Part shown: positions 34,179 through 44,237 of the stretch, piece after piece | Layout: every line of letters starts with the position of its first letter | Numbering within the stretch: position 1 is the first letter of the stretch | Source of the DNA: CALCCV01 sp964388665 | GTDB taxonomy: Bacteria > Bdellovibrionota > Bdellovibrionia > Bdellovibrionales > Bdellovibrionaceae | Assembly: GCA_964388665.1 (NCBI GenBank) | Contig: CAYMBJ010000003.1 | Span: 54,075-118,074, forward strand | Length of the DNA: 64,000 nt | Direction: 5' to 3' | Made by a program: the position numbers and the translations under genes | The notes under the pieces: model-generated | Databases searched by the model: none | Told to the model about the DNA's origin: nothing | Seen by the model: only the letters and a program-made list of their open reading frames with translations

Positions 34179-36188
34179 GTGACGCTATTGCAATATCAAG
34201 TCATGCATCAACCCAAAGCCCTATGGCGAATTCAAAGCTCCATCTGCTATTGGACCGACCTATTCACTCTATTGCTTTTGGCATTGATTTTCCTCTTGGG
34301 ACTTTCCATCTTGCGGCTCGAGTTCTATTTCTGGAACCTGAGACTGAGCCTTAGCCAAGCGTCTCAAGATATTTTGGCGGCTGTACTATTGGGTTTCCGT
34401 CTGGATCTCTCGGCTATGGGTTTTTTGTTGGCGCCCTTTGCCTTGCTGAGCCTGCCAAGGGGGCCTGGATTCTACAGTGCTCTGAAGACCATCTCGCGCA
34501 CAGTGTTGGCGACAATTTTTTTAAGTCTGTTGGTCTTTGGTGTGATTGATATTGAGTTTGTAAACTTTATTGGTCGGCGACTGACCCGCAGTGATTCTTT
34601 TCTCTTGTCAGAAGCGCAGGGTAAGACTGGGGCTCTCGTTTGGAGTTATATCTGGTACATTGGTTTCAATCTCGCTGTGGTGACTGGCTTGGCCTTTCTC
34701 TATTTCAGGACCAAGAAAAACCTGTTGCCCCAGTGGGCGATGAGGATGAGTCACTTGAGTTGGAAAAAAAAGACTGGGTTTCTGATTTCACTGATTTTGT
34801 TTTTACTCTTAGCAGCACGAGGGGGCTGGCAACCCAAGCCCATCGGGCTGGCTCATGCTTCCCAGTTTAGTTCATCCTATCTAAATAATTTGGCATCACC
34901 AACCGCGTTTGTTTTTATGAAGAGCTTCGATCAAGACTTTGTCGAGAGCTATCAATTTTTCCACAAAGATGAAACCTTTAGATCTCTTCTGAATGTGAAC
35001 TTTCCCGGCAAATCAACCTTGCAGCCACAGAATTTTAAACGGCAACAGAACGTGCTGATTATTATCATGGAAAGTCTTGCGACAGAGTATACTGGACAGA
35101 CAATGGCTCCTCAGCGAGTTTCGTACACTCCATTTATTGATGAAATGGCGGCACGGGGTGTGTACTTTAGAAACTCTTTTGCCAATGGCCGTCGCTCAAT
35201 TGAGGCCCTGTCCTCGATTGTAGCTGGTATTCCCGCGTTGTATCCGGAGCCGATCATTGGTTCATCCTTTCAGCAAAACGATTTTATTACTTTGGCACAC
35301 TCGTTGCGAAAACATGGATATCGCACGGACTTCTTTCACGGCGGAAACAATGGCACAATGCTCTTTGATCAGTTTACCACTAAGGTGGGCATTCAAAACT
35401 ACATCGGGGCAGATGAGTATTTGCGCGAAAAGAACTTGAACCGAGATGCCAAAGATCATGACGGTACCTGGGGAATCTATGATCATTTGTTTTTGCGCCA
35501 TATGGCGGAAAGGCTGACCAAAGGCACAAAACCCTTTTTTGCTACGTTTTTTTCGTTGTCAGCCCACAATCCGTACAAGATTCCAGAAGAGTTCAATGGT
35601 CGATTTCCTAAGGGGACACTGGAGATTCACGAATCCATGGGCTATGCAGATTGGTCACTGTCTGAGTTTTTCAAGTATGCCAAAACTCAAGATTGGTATG
35701 AGGACACACTTTTTGTGATCACTGGTGATCACACCAGCTTGTTGGAAGGGGTTCCCACCCAAGATGAAGACCTTTTTCGAGTCCCCTTGATATTTTTTCA
35801 TCCCCGCGGAATCAAGCTTAACACAGGTGTGACGGATCTGCCAGTTCAGCATATCGACATTGCACCCTCAATATTGGATTTTTTGGGACATAAAATTGAG
35901 GCGCAGTATCCGCTTGGGCGCTCGGTGTTTCGTGAAGGAAAGCGCAATGTGGTGTTGCGCCAGGGTTCAAAGTTTATATTGGTCAGTCAAGACGGGAGAA
36001 GTGAATTGATGGCCTACGCGGGCACTCAATACCGCTATGAGCCGATAAGACTGCGCCATAGCTTGAGCAGCGATGATAGCTTGGATACTCAACTGAAGGC
36101 GGCCGTACAGTATTACTCTCAGAGTTTGTTTGAAAATGATCTTTACGATTCCCGCGCCCAGGCGGAGAACAGCTCGACTGGTCAATGA
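34179..36188 (+). CDS. LtaS-like phosphoglycerol transferase (sulfatase family)
   Basis: A membrane domain of about five helices (residues 28-215) is followed by an extracytoplasmic sulfatase-fold domain, 669 residues in all. Likely metal ligands are E298 in IIIMESLA and D516-H517 in TGDHTS; H463 in SLSAHNPY fits the substrate site. The nucleophile position reads S340 in NGRRSIEAL, where LtaS has Thr. In Gram-negatives such proteins move phosphoglycerol or phosphoethanolamine onto glycans or lipid A; the target here is unknown. The start is GTG 34179 or ATG 34203; neither has a good ribosome site. Confidence 0.86.
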   Translation: MTLLQYQVMHQPKALWRIQSSICYWTDLFTLLLLALIFLLGLSILRLEFYFWNLRLSLSQASQDILAAVLLGFRLDLSAMGFLLAPFALLSLPRGPGFYSALKTISRTVLATIFLSLLVFGVIDIEFVNFIGRRLTRSDSFLLSEAQGKTGALVWSYIWYIGFNLAVVTGLAFLYFRTKKNLLPQWAMRMSHLSWKKKTGFLISLILFLLLAARGGWQPKPIGLAHASQFSSSYLNNLASPTAFVFMKSFDQDFVESYQFFHKDETFRSLLNVNFPGKSTLQPQNFKRQQNVLIIIMESLATEYTGQTMAPQRVSYTPFIDEMAARGVYFRNSFANGRRSIEALSSIVAGIPALYPEPIIGSSFQQNDFITLAHSLRKHGYRTDFFHGGNNGTMLFDQFTTKVGIQNYIGADEYLREKNLNRDAKDHDGTWGIYDHLFLRHMAERLTKGTKPFFATFFSLSAHNPYKIPEEFNGRFPKGTLEIHESMGYADWSLSEFFKYAKTQDWYEDTLFVITGDHTSLLEGVPTQDEDLFRVPLIFFHPRGIKLNTGVTDLPVQHIDIAPSILDFLGHKIEAQYPLGRSVFREGKRNVVLRQGSKFILVSQDGRSELMAYAGTQYRYEPIRLRHSLSSDDSLDTQLKAAVQYYSQSLFENDLYDSRAQAENSSTGQ

Positions 36189-36423
36189 ACTCAGTCGCCG
36201 ACGACGAAGGTAACATAGGTCTCATGAACGGGCTCCTGAAAAAGGAAAATCTGCTGGGCTCATCTGAAAGTCTTGTCAAATTCCTGGCATAACCTTAAGT
36301 GATTCTGTCATGAGAAAATCGTGAGGTCTCTGCCAGATTCAACCAAATTTAGATCAAATCGCATAAAACCACTTTGATAGCATATAGACGAGCCTTGCCG
36401 TTGAACTTGCAGGATTTCCAGAG

Positions 36424-36439
36424 TGGCACAGCATTCGCA
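36424..36439 (+). promoter_or_regulatory. Sigma-54-type promoter of the flagellar operon
   Basis: TGGCACA-4nt-TCGCA has GG (36425-36426) and GC (36437-36438) at the exact -24/-12 spacing of RpoN promoters; the only mismatch to TGGCAC-N5-TTGC is one T to C. It lies 84 nt before the first gene of the cluster. The rest of 36189-36522 holds no ORF. Whether the host has RpoN and a flagellar activator cannot be seen here. Confidence 0.5.
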
Positions 36440-36522
36440 TTTATATCGAATGAGGTCATCAGTTATTGGACTGTGATCTTAGGCCAGGGAGTTAGGCCAG
36501 CAAAGGGAATGAGGGAGCAGGG

Positions 36523-39420
36523 ATGCTTGTTCGAAGGGTGATCAATACAAAAGTTCGATGTCAACTTTTGGCAGGACTGTCAGCGTTGGCTGTTGTATTT
36601 ATGTGTTCTCATGCCCGAGCCCAAGAGATCACGTCGGAGATCAGCAATTTTGGCGAAACGACTCACCTCGAGTTTTCTGGAAGATCCGCATGGAACTACG
36701 AATACGGGCTCACACAAAGTGGCGGCAAGAAAACACTAGAAATGAACATAGACCCTTTGTCCGCGAAGTCCATCAGGGTGCTAAAGAGTTTTACAAGTCC
36801 TTTGATTGAAAAAATTGAATACACGGAACAAGGGCCTTCACAAAAGCCTCGAATTAAATTGGTTTTCAAAAATCAAAATGTTGAAGTGTTCGACTATCAA
36901 ACGGAGTCTCCTTCTCGCTATGTGGTTGATTTTTTCTATCCAGATGGAGTCCTGGCGCCGACGGACTCAAAGCTGAAGGCGCAGACGCAAGTGCCTAAGC
37001 CAGCGCGCGACTCTGCCGAAGAAGCGCGCGGTGACAAAGCTTCGATCGAAATCACAGCGATAGAGCCCAAAGGCAAAAGTATTAACAAAAGCGAAAAAAA
37101 CAAAGCAAACATCGCGATAAAGACATCGACAAAAGCGAGCCGGGCGCCCGCTCTGAGTGATGCCATCTCTCAGGTGGTTGACGGACCCATACCCGCAAAG
37201 GAAAAGAAGACTCTAGGTCTTTTTGACGGCGGCGATCCAAACTACGAAAGATTTGGTGTTACAGAAAATGAGATAAATGAAGATGCAATCATACTCTCAA
37301 AAGAGAATTACTTTATTGAGTTCCCAATATTGAAATATGTTCCGGCGTATTACGAAGCCCTAGAAAAAAACAAACCAATCTATGACATTTCTCCCAATCT
37401 AAGTCGCGAAAACAAAGAAGCACGACTGGTTTTGAAGTTGCATGAAAGAGGTCGTTCGGCTTCATTTTTAAAAACATTGGAGTGGTTTCGCAAAAAATAT
37501 CCAGAAAGTGAATACTTAGAAACATTGGCATTTTTAGAGGCTGACACCTATGCCCAATTTTGGGAAGAGACCAAGAGTGAAGATGATTATCTGAAAGCCA
37601 GCGATCTATACAAGGCGATTCTTGAGAAGTACCCCAATTCTTTGCTCTATGAGAGAACATCATTGTTGGTGGCAGTCATGGCGGAACGCCACGGCGACTA
37701 CACGACTGCCTTGCGATTGTTTCACAATCATCTCAACTCTGAAAATCCAAGAGTGCAAAAAGACTCAAAGGATCTGGCGCAATTGGGATTGGGTTCTGCT
37801 CTGATACGCCTAAAGCGATACGGCGAGGCCTATCGCTATTTTGAAGATTTGAGCCAGGCGGAAAAACCAAAACGCGTTCATCTTGAAGCAAAAAGTCGCA
37901 AGGGTGATGTTTTCTTTGAGCAGGGAGAATTTCTAAGAGCGTCGGAGGAGTATCAAAAGGTCATCAATGAAAACCCTGATCAGCTAAAAGAGTTGCCCAA
38001 CGTACATTTTAACCGTGGTGAAAGTCTGTTTCGCATAGAAAAATTCAAGGACTCGCTGAGCGCATTTGTCGAACATCTCAAAATTTTTCCGAATCATCCA
38101 TTCAGTTCTTATGCGATGACCAGAGTGGCTGAAATATTGGAAACCTTGGGCGTAAAAGACACCAAGGTGGTGGGCGCGCTATTGGAGACTGCGTTTCGAT
38201 TTGGCGATGCCCCGTCAACGATCGTGGCCCGTCTAAGATTATTGACGCGAAAGATGAAAAAAATGAAGCCGCTGGATCTTTCCAAAAGCCTCAGTGATTT
38301 GCGCAAGCTGAAAGCTCAGAGTCAATTGAAGGACATTGATCAGTTCTACAATGTTATGATTTCGGACGGCTATCAAAATCGAGGTGAGTACACCACGGCG
38401 GTCAACCTACTGACGGACTACTTGAAAAAGAATCCTTCAACTGCCGATAAGCAACTACTGACGAACAGAATCATCAAGAACATCAATTTGGAAATTGGCG
38501 AAGCCATCGAAAAGGGAGATTTTATCAAGGCGTTGGAGCATGAGTCGGCCTACGCGGATTCATGGCTAAAAACCTCAAAGCGTTTGGACACTAGATATTT
38601 TGTGGGTCAGGCCTTTGAATTGGCTGGCGTTCCTGATCGCGCACGTGAGTACTACCAAAACCTTTTCAATTCCCTTCAGGCCATCAAGGGGACTGCGGAT
38701 GAAAAGAAAGTCAAGGTCACGCAATCTCTGCCAACCAACGACACCTTGATGTTGCGCTTGGCTGCGACCTCAATGGCAGTTGGCAAAGATAAAGAGGCTT
38801 TAGAAAGTCTGCGGGCCATTCAGTTTCCGCAGAATCTCAGTATCTCTGAGCAGGTGGAGCGAATACTGATGATCTCGCGCCTCTATCAGAAGCAGGGCGA
38901 AATGGAAGAGGCCATTGTGTACTTGAGCGATGTCCTTAATGAATGGAAGTCTAGGCCTCAAGATGTGGCGCCCCTTTACCTAGAGCTGGCAAAGCTTGAG
39001 GAAAGCAAGGGCGAACCCGAGAAATCTTTACGATCGCTGCAGTTGATTGAGGACATTTGGCGCGATTCCAAGCATGGCTTCGATTCGGATGTGATGCTGG
39101 CGGCTTTAAAGCTAAAAATCAAAATTTTGGACAAGGATGAAGAGAGAAAAGAAAAAGTTGAGACGATAGTCAAGCTCTTAGATCTTTTCGAAGAGAAAAA
39201 GCCTTTGGGATCTTATCGTTATCAGTTGGGCCTCTTGCATTTTGCAGATGGTGACTTAAAAAAGGCCGAGAACTATTGGGCAAATTTTAAAGGGCCTGAA
39301 ACAGGAATTTGGAAAAAGCTAGCATCAGAGAAAATGAAAGGTGCTGAATGGCGCGATCAATACAAAAAGTACCTGAAAAGAATCCCAGCCATGGCAGACC
39401 CGGAAGGAGTTAAGCAATGA
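36523..39420 (+). CDS. Secreted TPR-repeat protein at head of flagellar operon
   Basis: The 965-residue product has a signal peptide (cleaved after ARA, about residue 33). A beta-rich N-terminal domain (about 35-145, AMIN-like in pattern) and a charged Lys/Ala linker (about 150-235) follow. A long array of TPR-type helical hairpins (about 290-950) makes up the rest, with segments such as TTALRLFHNHL, GEAYRYFEDLSQAEK and FLRASEEYQKVINENP. It starts 6 nt after GAGGGAG and its stop overlaps flgB (ATGA), so it is made with the rod proteins. A periplasmic scaffold or assembly role for the flagellum (perhaps the sheath or the peptidoglycan passage) is inference. Confidence 0.8.
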   Translation: MLVRRVINTKVRCQLLAGLSALAVVFMCSHARAQEITSEISNFGETTHLEFSGRSAWNYEYGLTQSGGKKTLEMNIDPLSAKSIRVLKSFTSPLIEKIEYTEQGPSQKPRIKLVFKNQNVEVFDYQTESPSRYVVDFFYPDGVLAPTDSKLKAQTQVPKPARDSAEEARGDKASIEITAIEPKGKSINKSEKNKANIAIKTSTKASRAPALSDAISQVVDGPIPAKEKKTLGLFDGGDPNYERFGVTENEINEDAIILSKENYFIEFPILKYVPAYYEALEKNKPIYDISPNLSRENKEARLVLKLHERGRSASFLKTLEWFRKKYPESEYLETLAFLEADTYAQFWEETKSEDDYLKASDLYKAILEKYPNSLLYERTSLLVAVMAERHGDYTTALRLFHNHLNSENPRVQKDSKDLAQLGLGSALIRLKRYGEAYRYFEDLSQAEKPKRVHLEAKSRKGDVFFEQGEFLRASEEYQKVINENPDQLKELPNVHFNRGESLFRIEKFKDSLSAFVEHLKIFPNHPFSSYAMTRVAEILETLGVKDTKVVGALLETAFRFGDAPSTIVARLRLLTRKMKKMKPLDLSKSLSDLRKLKAQSQLKDIDQFYNVMISDGYQNRGEYTTAVNLLTDYLKKNPSTADKQLLTNRIIKNINLEIGEAIEKGDFIKALEHESAYADSWLKTSKRLDTRYFVGQAFELAGVPDRAREYYQNLFNSLQAIKGTADEKKVKVTQSLPTNDTLMLRLAATSMAVGKDKEALESLRAIQFPQNLSISEQVERILMISRLYQKQGEMEEAIVYLSDVLNEWKSRPQDVAPLYLELAKLEESKGEPEKSLRSLQLIEDIWRDSKHGFDSDVMLAALKLKIKILDKDEERKEKVETIVKLLDLFEEKKPLGSYRYQLGLLHFADGDLKKAENYWANFKGPETGIWKKLASEKMKGAEWRDQYKKYLKRIPAMADPEGVKQ

Positions 39421-39815
39421 TCGACAGAACTACGCAGGCTTTAGAAGCCGCGCTCAATATGCGCGAACTTCGACAGAAGATTATCAGTGCCAATATTGCC
39501 AATGCTGAAACACCGGGATACCACGCGCGCAAACTCGACTTTGAAGACAATTTGGCCAAGGCACTCGACCTTGATAAAAAGATGCGAATGACGGTCACGC
39601 ATCCAGATCATATGGGATCGGACTATTTATTCAATCACCTACAGCCTGAAATCTACGAAAATCCAGAGGTCGACATCAACAATGACGGCAATACTGTGAA
39701 CTTAGAAAAGGAAATGGCTTCGCAGGCGGAGAATTCCATTATGTACAAGGCCGCTTTGAACTTGATTAATAAGAAACTGGGTGCACTTAAATACGCTGCC
39801 AGTGAAGGGCGATAG
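39417..39815 (+). CDS. flgB: Flagellar proximal rod protein FlgB
   Basis: FlgB forms the base of the flagellar rod in the periplasm. The 132 residues include ANIANAETPGYHARKLDFED, the hallmark of rod/hook proteins, and a C-terminal amphipathic helix (SIMYKAALNLINKKLGALKYA). It starts within the stop of the TPR gene and is followed by flgC after 10 nt. Confidence 0.95.
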   Translation: MIDRTTQALEAALNMRELRQKIISANIANAETPGYHARKLDFEDNLAKALDLDKKMRMTVTHPDHMGSDYLFNHLQPEIYENPEVDINNDGNTVNLEKEMASQAENSIMYKAALNLINKKLGALKYAASEGR

Positions 39816-39825
39816 GGGGAATTAG

Positions 39826-40269
39826 ATGGCTGATTTTTTAACGGGAATGAGAATTTCTGCAAGTGGTATGGCCGCCCAACGTGAGCGACTCAATACTATT
39901 TCTTCAAATATTGCCAATGTCAACACAACGAGAACACCAGAGGGTGGTCCCTACCGGCGCAAAGAGGTCGTGCTCGAGGCCATGCCTGACGCTAAAAATT
40001 TTGGTGAGATCTTTGCTGCCAATGATCCTCGACGCGAAATGAATCGCGTCCAGGTGACTGACATATTGCCAGATCGAAGAGCGCCACAGCTGAAATACGA
40101 ACCCAATCACATTGATGCAAATCCCGACGGATTTGTGGCCTATCCAAATATCAATGTGATGGAAGAGATGACCAATATGATCATGGCGACTCGAGCCTAT
40201 GAGGCCAATGTCTCGGCCATGCAGGCTTCAAAAGATATGGCCATGTCAGCCCTCGAAATAGGTCGGTAG
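39826..40269 (+). CDS. flgC: Flagellar proximal rod protein FlgC
   Basis: This 147-residue rod protein begins MADFLTGMRISASGMAAQRERLN with ISSNIANVNTTRTPEGGPYRRKEV. It ends with the conserved VMEEMTNMIMATRAYEANV region that packs in the rod. Length and motifs are normal. It lies between flgB and fliE. Confidence 0.96.
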   Translation: MADFLTGMRISASGMAAQRERLNTISSNIANVNTTRTPEGGPYRRKEVVLEAMPDAKNFGEIFAANDPRREMNRVQVTDILPDRRAPQLKYEPNHIDANPDGFVAYPNINVMEEMTNMIMATRAYEANVSAMQASKDMAMSALEIGR

Positions 40270-40328
40270 GACTATGCCAATGGCAAAATGTGATTTAAAG
40301 TATACATAGAGCGCGAGGAGGACAGCAT

Positions 40329-40676
40329 ATGAAAATCAGTGGAATAGACAGCCAGAGCATGCAGATCAATGGTTTTGATCAAATTAAAAATGGCTCGCAA
40401 GTTAGTGGGATTTCAAGTGATATATCCTCTTCTAGCGGCGCAGTTGATAAGAGTGGCGCCAACTTTGCGGACACTTTGAGTGAAGCCATCAATCACGTAA
40501 ACAAGTTGCATGTCACTGCCAACACCAAAGCTCAAGAGTTGGCGACAGGTAAGACCGATAACATTGCTGATGTCATGTTGGCTTCAGAGAAAGCTGACAT
40601 TGCCTTAAGAGTGATGGTGCAAGTCAGAAATAAAATCATCGATGCTTACCAAGAAATTATGAGGATGCAGGTCTAA
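40329..40676 (+). CDS. fliE: Hook-basal body protein FliE
   Basis: FliE joins the MS-ring to the rod and is needed for export of later parts. The 115 residues have FADTLSEAINHVNKLH and a C-terminal IALRVMVQVRNKIIDAYQEIMRMQV, which is diagnostic. The start follows GAGGAGGACA. A 58-nt gap, with no terminator, leads to fliF. Confidence 0.93.
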   Translation: MKISGIDSQSMQINGFDQIKNGSQVSGISSDISSSSGAVDKSGANFADTLSEAINHVNKLHVTANTKAQELATGKTDNIADVMLASEKADIALRVMVQVRNKIIDAYQEIMRMQV

Positions 40677-40733
40677 TGATGAATTTTGCACTCAAACCTT
40701 TGACAGATGCTTTGACTTTTACTGGAGATTTTC

Positions 40734-42380
40734 GTGAATAGACTCTTTGGTGGCATAATACTTCAGTTTAGAGAGTTTTTTAAATCTCTTGGTCCAACCA
40801 AGCGTTTGGCCATCATTGCCGTATCGATAATTGTTGGCCTGATGACAATTATTCTGGGAATTATGCTCTCTGGCAAAGACTATGTAGCTCTCTTTACCAA
40901 TGTGCCTGCAGATCAATTGCCACTGATCGTGGCTAAATTGAACGAAAAAAACATTCAGTTTCAGGTTCGCGATGATGGAAACACAATTTCAGTTTCGCGG
41001 GAGCTGTTGCACTCCACCCAGATGGCGTTGATGAGTGAACTGGGCTCTACGAAAATGGGCAACATCGGTCTTGAGTTATTTGAAAAGCAGGATTTTGGCG
41101 TCAACTCTTATGCGCAACGAGTGAATTTTCAAAGAGCTCTGCAGGGTGAATTGATGAGGGCCATCAATACTCTAACGGCCGTTAAGCAGTCAAAAGTCAT
41201 CTTGGCATTGCCGACTAAGAAAAATTTTCTTGAAGAGGGCAATAAGGCATCTGCCAGTGTGGTACTGGAGATGTATCAAGGAAAAGAACTGGCCGCAGAA
41301 CAGATTCGCGGCATTCGCTATTTGGTAGCCAACGCAGTGGAAGGTCTTGACCCAGAACGAGTCACTGTTTTGGACGAGAGAGGCAAGGTTTTGACCCGTG
41401 AGTCCAGTGGATCGACAGCTGGATCTAGTGAAATTCTTGAGTTGAAACAAAAGATTGAATCTGATTTAGAAGTTCGCATTGAACAGATATTATCAAAGCT
41501 GGTGGGTCAGGCGAAGGTTGTCGCAAAAGTAGACGCGACAATAAACCACCGTATGATCCAATCTGTAGAGGAGACTGTGGACGCAGAAGGAACAGCAGTG
41601 CGCAGCCAGACAACAGAAGAGGAGTCGCTAGATGGCTCCCGCAGTTCACCTAATGGTGTGCCTGGAGCTCGCGCCAACTTGCCGGGTGCCGAGGACGGCG
41701 GTCAGGTCGGCTTTAAACAGGATGTAAAAAAGGAGCATAAGGTTACGGCCTATGAGGTGCCCAAGACCGTAAAGAACATTCGCGAGCAAGCCGGAAACTT
41801 GGAACGAATCAGTGTCGCGGTGGTTGTTGATGGTGTGACTACAACGACGACTGCTGAAGATGGCAAAACAACATCAACGTGGACGGCAAGAACCCCAGAG
41901 GAGCTGGCAAAGTATGAAAACCTGATCAAGAGTGCAATCGGGTACAATGCTCAGCGCGGTGACAGTGTAAAGATCGAAAATGTGGCCTTTCAGCCCGAAG
42001 ACTTTACTGAATCTGAAAAGCTGCTGACAAATCTTGAGCGGAAAAAGATCGTACAGTCACTGTTTAAGTGGGCTTTGTTGGGATTTTCGATGGCCCTGTT
42101 CTTTTTTGTGGTGGTGCGACCCTTTATGCAGTGGATTTCGGATAGCTTTCAGGACAGCGTGGAGGACATGTTGCCAAGAACTATTGAAGAACTTGAAGAG
42201 CTACAGGCCGTTGACAACACATTGCCTGGTATGTCGTCTGCTTTGCCCGTGATCCAAGAATCCGTAGATCCGGAAAAAGCAGAAACTGAATTGCTAAAAG
42301 ATCGAATCATTGGACTCATGGGACGGGACGAAGAAAAGGCAGCCAGTGCGTTTGGCATGTGGCTAGTTCGTAAAGAGTAG
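40734..42380 (+). CDS. fliF: MS-ring protein FliF
   Basis: FliF builds the MS-ring, the flagellar platform in the inner membrane. The 548 residues contain TM1 (about 20-42), ring-building domains with GLELFEKQDFGVNSYAQRVNFQRALQGEL and PERVTVLDERGKVLT. TM2 (about 446-466) and a cytoplasmic C-terminal tail that binds FliG close the protein. The start is GTG 40734 after GGAG. Confidence 0.95.
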   Translation: MNRLFGGIILQFREFFKSLGPTKRLAIIAVSIIVGLMTIILGIMLSGKDYVALFTNVPADQLPLIVAKLNEKNIQFQVRDDGNTISVSRELLHSTQMALMSELGSTKMGNIGLELFEKQDFGVNSYAQRVNFQRALQGELMRAINTLTAVKQSKVILALPTKKNFLEEGNKASASVVLEMYQGKELAAEQIRGIRYLVANAVEGLDPERVTVLDERGKVLTRESSGSTAGSSEILELKQKIESDLEVRIEQILSKLVGQAKVVAKVDATINHRMIQSVEETVDAEGTAVRSQTTEEESLDGSRSSPNGVPGARANLPGAEDGGQVGFKQDVKKEHKVTAYEVPKTVKNIREQAGNLERISVAVVVDGVTTTTTAEDGKTTSTWTARTPEELAKYENLIKSAIGYNAQRGDSVKIENVAFQPEDFTESEKLLTNLERKKIVQSLFKWALLGFSMALFFFVVVRPFMQWISDSFQDSVEDMLPRTIEELEELQAVDNTLPGMSSALPVIQESVDPEKAETELLKDRIIGLMGRDEEKAASAFGMWLVRKE

Positions 42381-42418
42381 CAGTTGTGATTTTTGAACCG
42401 AAAAATGGAGAGACGTGA

Positions 42419-43459
42419 ATGGCGGCAAAAGTTGCTAAGATCGATATACTAGAATATGAACAGCTGCGGGGTTTTGATAAGGCGGCGATTCTTATCAACT
42501 ATCTTGGCAAAGATGCCGTCGCTTCGCTTTTCAAGAGGCTGGATGATGGTGACATACGTAAGTTGATCAATGTTATGGGAAAATATCGGGTTGTTCCTGT
42601 TCACGTCACAAAGAGGGTTCTCGAAGAGTATTACGAAATGTTGAGTGAAGCTGATGATTATATCTTTTCTGAAATGATTTCATCCAAGGAGTCCATTGTT
42701 GATGCCGTGGGTGAAGAGCGGGCGCGAAGTATTTTGGGTGGATTGAACATTGGTCAAGGTGGGTCTCGATCTCTGGAGTCTCTCGAGATGGTCGACGCAA
42801 AGTCACTGGCGACATTTTTAGTGAACGAGCATCCGCAAACTGTTTCTGTGATTTTAGCGCATCTCGAGCCGGAGAAAAAGGGCGAGGTACTCAAGCGATT
42901 GCCGGAGGCACTGCAGGCGGAAGTCGTCTTGCGATTGGCCAATTTAGAATATGTGGATCCAGAATTGATTGCTGAAATTGATAAGGTTCTCAAGAATCAG
43001 TTGGCCAATACAGCGACTGTGGAGCAATCCGCTCTCGGTGGAGTTCAACCAGTGGCAGAGATGCTCAATGTCATGGATAAAAATACAGAAACTTCGATCA
43101 TGTCTCGTCTTGAAGAAAAAGACCCGCTGTTGGCCGAAGAGATTCGCAAACTGATGTTTGTCTTTGAAGATATCGGTAAGATTGATGATCGCGGTATTCA
43201 AGCGCTTCTTAAAGAAGTTGCCAATGATAAACTGCTTCTTGCACTCAAGACGGCCAATGACGACATTCGTACGAAGATCTTTAAGAACATTTCTGCTCGT
43301 GCGGCAGAAATGCTCAAAGAAGATCTCAATGGAATGGGTCCGGCACGCTTGTCCGATGTAGAGGGAGCACAGCAAGAGATCGTTAATGTAGCGCGACGAC
43401 TAGAGGCTGAAGGAAAGATTCTCATAGCTAGAGGCGGTACTGAAGATGCCATGGTCTAG
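42419..43459 (+). CDS. fliG: Motor switch protein FliG
   Basis: FliG couples stator movement to rotor torque and direction. The 346 residues show FDKAAILINYLGKDAVASLF, then the EHPQT middle domain NEHPQTVSVILAHLEP. The torque helix with charged residues is EDIGKIDDRGIQALLKEV, followed by LKEDLNGMGPARLSDVEGAQ. ATG 42419 follows GGAGAGACG. It overlaps fliH by 14 nt. Confidence 0.97.
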   Translation: MAAKVAKIDILEYEQLRGFDKAAILINYLGKDAVASLFKRLDDGDIRKLINVMGKYRVVPVHVTKRVLEEYYEMLSEADDYIFSEMISSKESIVDAVGEERARSILGGLNIGQGGSRSLESLEMVDAKSLATFLVNEHPQTVSVILAHLEPEKKGEVLKRLPEALQAEVVLRLANLEYVDPELIAEIDKVLKNQLANTATVEQSALGGVQPVAEMLNVMDKNTETSIMSRLEEKDPLLAEEIRKLMFVFEDIGKIDDRGIQALLKEVANDKLLLALKTANDDIRTKIFKNISARAAEMLKEDLNGMGPARLSDVEGAQQEIVNVARRLEAEGKILIARGGTEDAMV

Positions 43460-44219
43460 ATCTTACCTCACGAAGGAGGAGTCAGTAGAAGGAGTGATGG
43501 AGTACGTGCCGCAAAAGTTTGCGCTAGGCACTCCGGAGCAAGCTCTTTCCTACATTGAGGAAAAGCGTCTTGGCTCTGACTTTAAAATGGCCGATACCAC
43601 AAGAGTTCAAACTGGAGTCTTGCGGATTGAGGAAATGAGCGAAGAGGAGCGAATCGAAAAGAAGACTCTTGAAAAGGTAAAGGATATTCAAGAGCCGGCC
43701 TACAAAGAGGCTTACGAGCTTGGAAAAAAAGAGGGTCTCGAAAAGGCCTTTAGCGAAAATGCCGCAATAATCGCCGAATTGGTTTCAGAGCTTGAAGCCA
43801 CGATCAATACGATTAAAAACCTCAAAGGTGAATTGATAGACTATAATGAGGCTCATTTGGTCAAGATGGTTTTCCATTTTGCTTCACGACTGGCACTTCG
43901 AGAACTTCAGGGAGACCCAAGTTTGGTGATTGAAGCGCTCAAGGCTGCTGGTGAATTGGCAATGCAAGAAGAGAGAGTCACAGTGCAGGTCTCGGCAAGG
44001 CAATTCGAGTTTTTAGAAGATGTTAAAAAGCACAGCAAGCGCGAATTGGAGTTTATTAAGCACATTCGCTTTGAACCCAACGACAGTATCTCTCCTGGGG
44101 GATGTGTGATTGAGACGAATTATGGAGAGATTGACTCCACGGTAGAAGAGCGAGTCTCACGACTTTGGGAGACTCTTCAAGAGAACATGACGCGAGTAAA
44201 GGACAAGCTGGCAGGTTAA
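43446..44219 (+). CDS. fliH: Flagellar export regulator FliH
   Basis: FliH holds the export ATPase FliI near the export gate and controls its activity. The 257 residues have a charged N-terminal region, then a helical YKEAYELGKKEGLEKAF segment and a C-terminal FliH/V-ATPase-E-like domain with ISPGGCVIETNYGEIDSTVEERV. It starts within fliG and precedes fliI by 18 nt. Confidence 0.92.
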   Translation: MPWSRSYLTKEESVEGVMEYVPQKFALGTPEQALSYIEEKRLGSDFKMADTTRVQTGVLRIEEMSEEERIEKKTLEKVKDIQEPAYKEAYELGKKEGLEKAFSENAAIIAELVSELEATINTIKNLKGELIDYNEAHLVKMVFHFASRLALRELQGDPSLVIEALKAAGELAMQEERVTVQVSARQFEFLEDVKKHSKRELEFIKHIRFEPNDSISPGGCVIETNYGEIDSTVEERVSRLWETLQENMTRVKDKLAG

Positions 44220-44237
44220 CAACAAGGATGTTGCGAG

